From: Dysidea avara
Lineage: Eukaryota > Porifera > Demospongiae > Dictyoceratida > Dysideidae
DNA: 64,000 nt
Assembly: GCF_963678975.1 (NCBI RefSeq)
Contig: NC_089278.1
Span: 15,419,959-15,483,958, forward strand
Direction: 5' to 3'
A model generated the notes under the pieces. It was given only the letters and a program-made list of their open reading frames with translations, did not search any database and had not been told where the DNA came from. The translations under genes were made by a program, and so were the position numbers. Below are positions 47,901 to 64,000 of the stretch, piece by piece; positions within the stretch are counted from its first letter, which is position 1, and each line of letters begins with the position of its first letter.

Positions 47901-50900
47901 GCAGTTGTGGATGCACCAACTACAAAATAGTTGTCATAGTAACAGCATACACAACAACTTTTACAACACAATAAATTACATACACGCTCACTAGACCGGT
48001 ATACTTGCAGTCTGGGTGACTGTTATATTAGGGTAAGTGATTGCTCTATTGATCCATGTGTTCACGTAATAATAAACTTCTATACTGAAATTTTCTTGAC
48101 ACTTATCCCTGATTTCTTTTACCACCTGTTCAAATTCTGTGTGTATACAGAGGAGTGAAACTGACTATCAGTGTTCACACATTTAAAGTGGCTCTCTGTT
48201 ACCTATAAGGACAAAGGAATAGACTGGCTTAGTTTTGGCCTCGCGAGTTGAGTAGTAAGGGAAATACAGTACAGAAGCCAGATGAGCAAATAAAATAAAT
48301 TTGTACAGAATCTATACAGACACTTAAATAAACAGATACTTGGCTCATTATGTTTATTATGAATCCACCAAGGTATAGTTTTTGCCTAATATCTGCTTTA
48401 TTAATCGAGAAGGAAGGTGTGTTTACTGAAGGAAAATTCTTTTGTCACTGCAACATAGCAAAGCGGTACGAATTAAGAGATCGTATCCCATAGTGTTTTA
48501 AAAGGGGCAATAAAGATTTCAAACCTTTCTTACAATGAAGATGCCTGCTAGTTTGTCATTAGAAACACCAAACGTTTATTCATACTGTACACCCTTCAAA
48601 CAAGTCAGGGGCTTTCCCATGTCTGATCATAACAATTACAAACTACCTGCACAGGTAGTTACCATACAACACTTACATGTTCACCATCACTACTGTTGTT
48701 GTCATCATCACTGTTGCTATGGGATATCCCCACATGCATCATGTGATCATCATTATTATTCTGGATCACATGAGTTTCTGTGGGTCGGCTGGTGACATGA
48801 CTTTCTGTCTGGGGTTGTTGTTGTTGCAACTTGTTATTAAAGAATTGAGTAAAGTCCACTTTTTGGGGTTCATTTGGTTGTGCTGATTGGTCGGATTGAT
48901 GGTCATTGATGACATTGTCATGGTGATGCTGACTTGACATCATTTGCTGTAATAATTTCTCCTTGAGTTGTTGTGTCAGTTTATCATGTGTTGAATCATG
49001 AGGTAATCCTGCCAGAGAATTGTATCAGCAGTAACTTTAGGGTGTGTCTATTATTTACTAAGTACATGACCCTTATAAGGTGTGTGTAGCTGTTGAGTAT
49101 GTGTTGTGGGGTAGTCCTGAATTAGTACTAGAATGTGTCTCTAATTAGGGTGTATCTAACTCTTGATAGAAATTAAGTACTAACCTTCTTCATGGTGCTG
49201 TGGAAAGGCAGACCGCTTGTCTTCTCCCTGCTGTTGTTTAACAAGATAGTCATTTCGCTGATTTTTCATATCATCTTGCTGTTGTCTCAATTGTTCTATA
49301 TGGCAGTAGTTACTTCTACTACAACTAATAATAATAGTTACCATCGGCCTACCTGAAATAGTCTTCACACTTCGCTCACACTGGTCCACTTTCACTGTAA
49401 GTTCATTCTTTTCTGTACTACATTTGGCTTGCCTAAAAACAGGACAGAACATAAAATCATTATTATAGCTGTGCATTGTTGTTATGTCTTCCCTGATAAG
49501 CAGGAAACAGGCTGGTAATGTTAATTCATGCATAGTTTGCACGTGAACATTAGTGAAGCAAAGACACTATATTTAGGATATTAATGGTGGGTAGTATACT
49601 GAGTTAGGAAATCTAGTCTACCAGATAACTTACTCAGATCTGGTGACCTCTCCTACTGCAGATAGCTTATCAGAACTACACTTTTGAGCATTAGTGCTAA
49701 TTTGTTCCTTTAAGGTCTTGATGTCAATATCTTTATGTTCTGCTGCTTCTTTGACTAGCCGCAGCTCATCTGTGGGATACCATACAAAACCAAGAGTATA
49801 TAACAGGTAACCAAGAGTATCGAAAGGTGCATTACCCACACACTCATTTGTGTCACTGCTTTCAAGAGCGAGCTATCTTGGGTCCTTACTACACTTTCCT
49901 GGTATAACAACTGTTGAACACTTGGTTGAATAACATGAAAAACTGGTGAAAAAGACCTGGTGACAATTATTGAAATAACCATGTCATTCTAAGCAATCAT
50001 TAATCACAGGGTAATACACTGTTCGATATTCTTGGTTACTAATATTTAGTCTTGATACAACAAATAATACACTACCAATGACAGAGTGGTACACAACAAC
50101 AGTAGACCCTCTTGAGAAACGTTGGGTCCAACACAAATTTAATTGTACTGTTAGCTTCTATGCACTACAAATTATATGCTCCTAGCAACTCATCACAACT
50201 CACCTTGCATTTTAGTTACTTCTCCTTCTAGTGTATTCTGTAACAAAAGCAAGGTTACCACAGGATGTCTGTACATGCAAGGTGCTATTTGTTATAACAA
50301 AGGATATTATATTAGGCTATATACGAAGGAGTCAAGGAAATTGAAACCAAGCAATAATGGAATTTACCAAACAACAGGAAAATCCAACAGAAGAAAAGGT
50401 GAAGTAGAGTTAATAAATCTAAGTGCCTACAGTATACTGTACTGTATGTACATTTGTGTGCATGGTCTACCATTGAGTGTTTGTCAATGAGGAATTGTCA
50501 AAGTTTATTACCATCAAAATTTCATTACTAGATAAATGCAGGGGGGGGGAGGTCATGATGCGTGAACATGTAATGAATATTGCATAAGTAATCACGTGAG
50601 CTGAATAGTCTCTGTACAAAAAGTAGAGGAAGGGGTGCAATGGGGCACAATACATATTTCAATTCTACTCAGTTTGTTGTTTACAATGGTGCGAATCACG
50701 ATCATAAAAACGCTGCCGTTATGGAGTAATTAGACTTACAGTGATGACCATGTGTGGTGGTCACGTTAACAGTAGCAGTAATCATTGTTGTGTGGTTTAT
50801 TACTTTCAACAGATAGTATGACTATGTTTAATAAAAATATTTTTGTAGTGCACATGGTCTTGTCCTACCCCCCTGAGATAAATGCTCATTGTAAAGCCAA

Positions 50901-53900
50901 CACCAGTCTTTGATAAATAAACATACCATGAGCTTTTAAGGGCGTGGCACCCATTTTGCTTACGAGTATTCAGATGATGTTACATTTCAGCAGTACTGTA
51001 TGTACGTGTGTGTTGTACCGGAGTGGGTGAATATGTATTGCTTTTCAAATCATTATAAAAACAAGTTAGTTTAAGCTTATATACTAGGACAAAAAAGAGC
51101 ATATAGGTGGTCATAAGTTGCTTTACAATGAGCACAAAATTAGTACTGAATTCCTTTGAGGTGAAAGGGGGCATGTCCTGTACTTACACAAACAAACTAT
51201 AAAGGACAGCCTTGAAGTAAGAAATTTTCAACCAGAGTAGGGACCATAGCACATCGATAAAAAGTACTGAAACAAGCTGGAGTAGTACATGATATTAAAT
51301 CACAGTAAAACAATAAGAAGTGTTATATCTCTACTGTGCAATGGCAGGTACAGGATGGGGCATTTGGGGCAAATGCTCACCCCCCCTCACCTTGTGGAGG
51401 AGCCAGCCATACTTCTGATTAAAATACTAAACTTTATGTCAGGCCAAGATCAGTTTAGCTATAAAACTCGTGAAAATATGCACATTTTATTAGTATTTAT
51501 TACAAATTCACCTGAAACCAAAGTCAAACTAGCTGTGAAATTGCTACCCAGCACCTACGTGCATACTTAGTGCCTCTAAAAATAATTATCGCGTTGCTAT
51601 TGTTTAAGACATTTGGAGCCTTTTAAAGCTACACAACCATTTGCAAAGGCCAAATTGGCAAAATCAATAGTGAGACACTACTAAGAGGTGATTATTTGCT
51701 ATGCAGCAACTATAGCTAACAAGAGAATCCAACCACCTACAATTTAGCCTGTTTGTGCTCCTCCCCTTGCCAGCTCCTGGATCCGCCCCTGCTGTGCATC
51801 CATTTTTTTGGTACTTGTTTGTTGACATTTTTTTGTAAAATAAAATTTTTATGACTGGTGAACCCGCATCAAATGGTACCGTGCCCCAGCTACCAATTAT
51901 CATCAGAAAAGCTAAGTTTCCATTACGCTTCGATAACTATATGTTCAACCCGTTACACAGCATTACAAATCAAGAATTGATCAAAAAGCGCTTCTTCAAT
52001 CAAAGTAGCCACTATGAAAAATACGGAAAATTTCCATTAGGAAGGAAAGCCATCACATGCTACCGCCAAATCAACACTTTTCACTGTCAGCAAATATGAA
52101 TAGGACACAAAGGACACAGATAAGTTAATGAAGAATGCATTGTACGTACTGTGGTATGCTAAAAGGCACCTCTCGGGCTAAAGCGACATCAAGCATTGAA
52201 AAAATCAAGCCAGTAGCTTTAGCTGTTATCGAGTTACACTTGTTTGAAGGTATCAGTCAGTTACTCAGTCACCAGAAAATTCCACTTAATAATTTTTTTT
52301 TTTTAAAATAGCAACTTGTTGAAAGTGTTTTGGGTCGATTTGCTTGTTTGGGTGAGTTTTACCTAACCAAAAGTGAGGCTGGTTTTTGGGAGATTTTTCA
52401 TGGGCCACGCCCACACCTTTGTGGTCCCTACTATACAGTAATATCGTACTTGTATGACGAGACAACATGATAGACAGTGTTTTACAAAACAGGTAAGATA
52501 TAATTAAGGTTTAAAGGGGATAGCAGTGCATAGCAACATAATTACCAAATTACAAGAAAGGGATAGCATTAACTACATGAGCGCCTGGTTTTTAGAAGTA
52601 CATAGCCCAGCACCAACTTGTTATTCCTGTTATACAACAGTAGTTTTGTTAAGATGCAACACTGGATAAGAAATAAATTATGCTATACTAGGCCACGCTG
52701 TGTAATGCAAACCATTTGTCAGCAGAATTTGGCTACTTATTGTAAAAATGTATCTTAAGTACACTATTAGTCTGAACATGAAGTCCAATTATAATCTTAT
52801 TTATTGTACGCATGTGTGTATCTAGTTAGTTACCACTTAGTGACCAATAGTACTAAAGTTCGCTCTTGTTTCATTGGGAAGGTTAAACAGCAAAGACTGC
52901 AACACTTGTAGTACAGTATTTCATTACTTTTGTGGAACATTTCCATTATAAAGATGTTGTGTTGGCAAGTCTTGAGTCAGTAGGTAGGGCTATACCATAT
53001 GACTAATAAAATAATAAAGTGTAAACCACAAAAACACTCCAAACATAGTTGGCAACTTCATTACCAACTTGGCAGACTGTTAATCTTGTAAAGTAGCTAG
53101 TTACATATGGAGCAGTTTGATATTAGCAGGATTCTATTTTGGAGGATACAGCAGCAATTCACCGTGATACATTGCATATGATCAACATTATCTTCATTGG
53201 TTTTAACACCAGGGATTTTTCTAGGGGGGGGGGGGCAAAGGGGGCATTTTGCCTCCCCTGAAAATGATTTCCCCCCCCCCCAAACTCTGTCTCAACCAGC
53301 CCAATGATGAAACAATGATAAATTGATTTGAAATCATAAAATTTAGTCGATGGCTAGCTAGCTACAATAAAACAAATTTAGCCTAATTTAAGTTCTGCCC
53401 CCCTCAATTTCTGAAAAACTCGGATTGCCCCCCTCCCTGAATTTATTTTCTAGAAAAATCCCTGACACCGAAAAAAGTAACAGAGCTTGCACATAAACTA
53501 GTCTGGCCTTACTACGAGATACAGCATGTTCCCATACAGGATTTATATGAATTTATATGAATCATAGTTTGTACTTGGTATTTTACACTTCACATTAGCT
53601 AAATATTTCTGATGCATGCATGGTCAGCTCACCTTGTCATTTGTGACACTCTCATATTTTCTCTTCCAGTCCTCTATTTGGTTAATATACGAATCTTCCT
53701 TTATTCGTAGTTCATCAATTATCCTGTTTGATTCCTCACGGTCGTCACCACACGCCTTCTTTAATGTGGAGAATTGTTTAGTGGACTCTTCTAAGGAGTG
53801 TGTTTGCTGTTCCAGTGATTCTGATAACGATTCTGCGTCCTTGGCCGTCTGGTGCTCGTTGTAATACAGTATTACTAAACAACCAATAGTGACTAGTAGA

Positions 53901-53965
53901 ATAGCCAGGAAGATACGGGGAGTACGATTAGACCCATTCGTTCTGTTCATCTTCGATGTTATCAT
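41994..53965 (-). CDS. GOLM1/GOLM2-like type II Golgi membrane protein (460 residues)
   Basis: Exons in phase: 53965-53633, 50237-50204, 49769-49634, 49432-49353, 49295-49185, 49008-48677, 47919-47871, 42301-41994. A short basic N-terminus (RTNGSNRTPR) is followed by one membrane anchor (IFLAILLVTIGCLVILYY, about residues 18-35). A coiled coil follows (SLEESTKQFSTLKKACGDDR, KEAAEHKDIDIKTLKEQIS, KNELTVKVDQCERSVK), then Gln/His-rich and very acidic Asp-rich segments, ending GFPDLTL. This is the layout of GOLM1 (401 residues) and GOLM2/CASC4: cytosolic tip, anchor, luminal coiled coil with paired Cys, acidic tail. Family role: Golgi trafficking and sorting. Met 53950 is an alternative start. The last intron (47870-42302) contains the BEL/Pao element. 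The assignment rests on architecture more than on residue identity. Confidence 0.75.
42654..47377 (+). mobile_element. BEL/Pao LTR retrotransposon fossil (4.7 kb, broken)
   Basis: LTRs lie at 42654-42850 and 47180-47377 (197-198 bp, TGT...ACA) and differ at about 4-5% of sites by eye, suggesting a fairly old insertion. The 5-bp target duplication AGGTT is at 42649-42653 and 47378-47382. A primer-binding region (TGGTGCTGTGACCAGG) follows the left LTR, as in BEL/Pao elements. Parts seen in order: gag-like region (43093 onward), zinc-knuckle region, aspartic-protease-like segment, integrase region (45.9-46.4 kb) and the C-terminal domain typical of Pao integrases (to 47192). A reverse-transcriptase region was not recognised. 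A MITE has inserted in the gag part. It is clearly broken, with at least several breaks. It lies inside the last intron of the GOLM-like gene, antisense to it. Confidence 0.92.
43791..44335. mobile_element. MITE nested in the BEL/Pao element (TA duplication)
   Basis: Left end CCGTATAGCTGGTAATTTTC and right end CGAAAATAACCCGCTATACGG are inverted, flanked by TA at 43789-43790 and 44336-44337. The interior is full of TTCGAAA-type words. It is younger than its host element. Confidence 0.8.
51232..51345. mobile_element. Half copy of the palindromic element at 57645
   Basis: Starts CAGAGTAGGGACCATAGCAC and runs through CATCGATAAAAAGTACTGAA to TATCTCTACTGTGCA, matching one arm of the foldback element at 57645-57875. 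Confidence 0.8.
53213..53466. mobile_element. Short inverted-repeat element with G and C homopolymers
   Basis: The left end CAGGGATTTTTCTAG is inverted at the right as CTAGAAAAATCCCTG. Flanking words ACACC on both sides may be a target duplication. The interior has G12 and C13 runs. Confidence 0.7.
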
Positions 53966-54656
53966 AGTACGTCAACAACTAGGGATAATTCACACATGAC
54001 ATAAACACACGCTGCACCCGTACACGGTCTAAAATGCCTTAGACTACGGTTGGTCTCGTATGTAGTGAAATAGAGCAATGCAGCATTTGTCAGGTTCTAG
54101 TCTGTTCTAAACACAAGCACACACCTTAGCTCTACGTAACCAGGTGGATGGCGTATAACCTCCCTTGCTGCGGGCCAGTCTACCCGCTAATTCAAACCAA
54201 TATATTAGCATACGCCAATAATGTATTTTTAGTAACACGAGGCGTGTCTTCTTCCAAATAAGGTCACCGAAGTGCAATCGATTGTCGTTACCCTTTCGCC
54301 TTGCCATATTAGGCAGTAAGTGAGTTAAACTATCGCCACACCTCGTAGAGTTTTGTGCAGCGTGTTCGCTGGGGTTATTTGCTGAGGACAACAAATTGAG
54401 TGGTCAGGCGAATATGCACTGCAATAAGTGAACTAGAGTCACCTGCGCGCGTTTGTCAAGTCATCCTATATTTGTAGTGATTGATAGTATCATTTTCACC
54501 GTTGTTACAGTTCGTGGGAGTTGCGTACATTAAGGACCTGTGCAGGCTCCATTTTACCTGATAAATTGGTGTTGGTCGTGTCAGAGAAGTGATTGCATTC
54601 ACTTGAGAAATAGAGAAGTGTGTATTATTTCGTAGAGGAACTGATCTAGTAGCGTA
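53966..54656. promoter_or_regulatory. Bidirectional upstream region between GOLM-like gene and PTEN
   Basis: About 690 bp separate two divergent start codons (53965 minus, 54657 plus). The sequence is less AT-rich than its surroundings and contains no repeats, consistent with a shared promoter. No specific elements were identified. The ORF at 54107-54394 has no recognisable features. Confidence 0.45.
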
Positions 54657-62058
<7,402 letters not shown>

Positions 62059-63576
62059 TGTGCTGCTAATAGCTACATGGTAAGATATTGTCCCAATGTA
62101 TGTGCAGTTTATCATGTCTCTTTGTGTTACAGATATTAGATCTTTTTGATATTTTCCTTTGTTAAAAAAAAAGTCAAAGGGAATTATATAAAAGAATAAT
62201 ATAAATATTTATATTTGTATAACATTTTCTTAATATACTGAATTCATTTTGTACAAACGTGGAACTTACTGTAGCAACAGTTGCTAGGGTTAACATCTCA
62301 ATACTGGTTTGTACTTGTGTATTTCTTTAGTTTAATATTGATGTGTTTTTATCCTTATTAGTGGCCACTAGCTGTGTCTGCCACTTTAGGGGTAGTAAGG
62401 GTACGTGTTAGTGAGTAAGCAATAAAGTAGACTGCTCTAATAGATCAGTCATTTAGATGTTCCTTTTAACATCCTGTGTTAGTAATAAGTGCCTTTGTAC
62501 TTTGGAAATGGCTATATAAAGTGTTGGTTCTGTGTGCAAATCCTTGTTTGCTATCATTGCCTGCATTGATTATTGTACATGGATAATATGAGCTCACCAT
62601 TTTGTGGTAGAATAGTTGAGTGTTCAGGAAATGCATTAGGTGTGCAGTTTAATGTGACGTATGAGAGAATCCTTTACTAGTATTGATACAACATGCACAA
62701 TCAACATATACCCAAATAGAGTAGTAATATACTCAGCATACAAGGAGCTTAGATCTGGGTTTAGAAAGTTTGAAGTCATGTCCTATGGATAAAAAGAATG
62801 AGAAGAGGTCATTGACAGGTTTGAGTGTTGTGTTGGCACAATAACTTACCAGTTCAGCAAATGGGAATTTATACTGCCTCACCCTTCGTCTTGAAAACTA
62901 TATCTATTCGACAAGGTTGTTTCAACTGATTTTATTGATTTCTCCACAGTTGATACCATCATAGCTAAGCCATGCCCCACACAAGAAAAAAAGTCTCGGG
63001 GATTTTTCGAGGGGTAGCCAGCGCCCACGCAAAAACCCAACATGGTGTACGAGAGTCCCAATATTTAAGTATTTCAACACGTATTTCTGCATTATTTCAA
63101 TAAATATTTTATGTATTTATAATTGGATTTCTCAGATAGTGTACGAGAGTCCCAAGACGTTAGCTACCCCTTGGGATTTTGACGGCGGCAGTTTGTACTG
63201 AACAAAAAACTATTTTAATAGGTAAATCAAATCTCCTTTAGAAACCCCTCTATCGAGGTGGGGGTAGCGGGGTTTTGACAAGCTTCTTAGCCCCAGCACT
63301 GGGGAAGTTGACACTAGGCTTTGCCAAATCCCATGTATTTGGGGTGGGGCATGACATTGATAGGTGCATAAGGCCACTAATGCACCAGGCAAGCACAGGG
63401 AACAAAAAACAACATCAGACAAAGCATCAGAGATGCACAAAGAACACCATGGTGTTAGCTAGCAGGCTACCAAGACAGAAAGACACTGAGATTACCAGCT
63501 GCGTATCTCTGCAAAAGGGGCGATTTATCGATATCAATATCGATATAAAATAATTTTAATATAATCATCAAGAGTA
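62059..63576. other. Intergenic region between PTEN and the CARD gene
   Basis: It begins with the PTEN 3' UTR region (AT-rich, TTAAAAAAAAAGTC near 62163). A reversed-palindrome motif copy (GCTCTAATAGATCAGTCA) is near 62434. The word GTGTACGAGAGTCCCA occurs twice in direct orientation (63041 and 63138). No gene was recognised. Confidence 0.55.
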
Positions 63577-63961
63577 ATGGCGAACGAGGCCGCCTACCTA
63601 AAGGCTTTCTACGACAATTATGAGGTGATCGTTAAAGGATTATCAGTAGACAACCTTTATCCCAAGTTGATGAGCAAGGGATTGTTGAGAGGGAAATTGT
63701 CGCAAGAGGTACGCGCCTGCAAGACGGACAATGATAAGGCGCAACTTTTACTGGACTCCATGAAAAATGGACTAGAAATAGGTGTCATCCAGGTCTTTGA
63801 AGATTTCTTGGTTGCTCTGAAGGAGTACGCTGAGGAAAATGATGATCAGATTGTAAAAAAATTAGAGACAGACGCGAGAAAATCCATTTCAGATGCGATT
63901 TCCTCAGGGTGGGCAGCAGCAGAAGCGGCGAAGCATAAAGCACCAAGTGGCCAGCTGCCAG
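63577..63961 (+). CDS. CARD/death-fold protein, first coding exon (runs off right edge)
   Basis: The exon encodes 128 residues and ends at a GTGAGT donor, so the gene continues beyond the window. Residues about 10-90 fit a CARD: YDNYEVIVKGLSVDNLYPKL, MSKGLLRGKLSQEVRACKT, KAQLLLDSM, VFEDFLVALKEY. The spacing of hydrophobic helices and the K/R-K-x-LLD core are typical of caspase or adaptor CARDs. After it comes a polar linker (KLETDARKSISDAISSGWAA). CARDs recruit caspases or NF-kappaB adaptors by homotypic contacts. What follows (caspase, NACHT, other) cannot be seen. The start is the first ATG after an upstream AT-rich leader. Confidence 0.75.
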
Positions 63962-64000
63962 GTGAGTAGATCCATTCTGGTAGGGTAGAAAATGCACGGT

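Larger units (their letters stand above)
50240..53630 (-). other. Intron 1 of the GOLM-like gene
   Basis: It contains half of a palindromic element (51232-51345) and an inverted-repeat element (about 53213-53466). At 51776-51793 is the word CTCCTGGATCCGCCCCTG, a common transposon end, whose partner was not found. No further coding exon was recognised. Confidence 0.55.

Noticed and set aside
51851-52099. Open frame starting MTGEPASNGTV
   Set aside because: No recognisable family, splice context or repeats; it lies in a GOLM-like intron next to transposon ends.
54107-54394. 95-residue minus-strand ORF between GOLM-like gene and PTEN
   Set aside because: No domain or splice evidence; it falls in the presumed shared promoter.

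Overview
The window is eukaryotic nuclear DNA from an animal: every gene is split by GT-AG introns (many under 100 bp), the DNA is AT-rich, and (AC)n/(GT)n tracts, short inverted-repeat transposons and one LTR element are scattered through it. The gene set (PTEN, a JIP3/JIP4-type scaffold, FAM13, a TGF-beta type I receptor-like kinase, a GOLM1/GOLM2-like Golgi protein, a CARD protein) is metazoan. Divergence from vertebrates together with retained ancient intron positions suggests an early-branching marine invertebrate, probably a sponge. The sponge assignment is inference.

Left part (1-32.8 kb, genes on the minus strand). A JIP3/JIP4-type gene starts at 9174 and runs off the left edge. An intact 26-exon FAM13-type RhoGAP gene runs from 32754 down to about 21075. 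Between them lies a tandem duplication. Unit B (about 20396-29460) holds FAM13 exon 7 to the end plus the start of JIP exon 1. Unit A (about 8926-20350) holds the same stretch, but its FAM13 part lacks the first six exons and is rearranged by an inversion, losses and insertions, and its JIP part is the start of the complete gene. One whole copy of each gene survives at the outer edges, with a headless FAM13 pseudogene and an 86-residue JIP RH1-domain ORF between them.

Middle (33-54 kb, minus strand). A TGF-beta type I receptor-like gene (33231-37988) has lost the HRD and DFG/DLG motifs, so it encodes a predicted pseudokinase. Its ectodomain exons were not found. A GOLM1/GOLM2-like type II Golgi membrane protein (53965-41994) carries a broken BEL/Pao element in its last intron.

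Right (54.6-64 kb, plus strand). A complete PTEN gene (54657-62058, 12 exons, 467 residues) lies head-to-head with the GOLM-like gene, about 690 bp apart. Its coding exons 1-4 and 6 have the same lengths as the human exons, and human exons 5 and 7 are each split by one extra intron. The first exon of a CARD-domain gene (63577-63961) closes the window.

The genes do not form one pathway. PTEN and the receptor-like protein belong to PI3K and TGF-beta signalling, FAM13 to Rho control, JIP to kinesin/dynein and JNK scaffolding, and GOLM to the Golgi. The strongest leads are the receptor-like pseudokinase, the duplication and its orphan RH1 ORF, a templated patchwork insertion in unit A, and a dispersed 11-bp palindrome.
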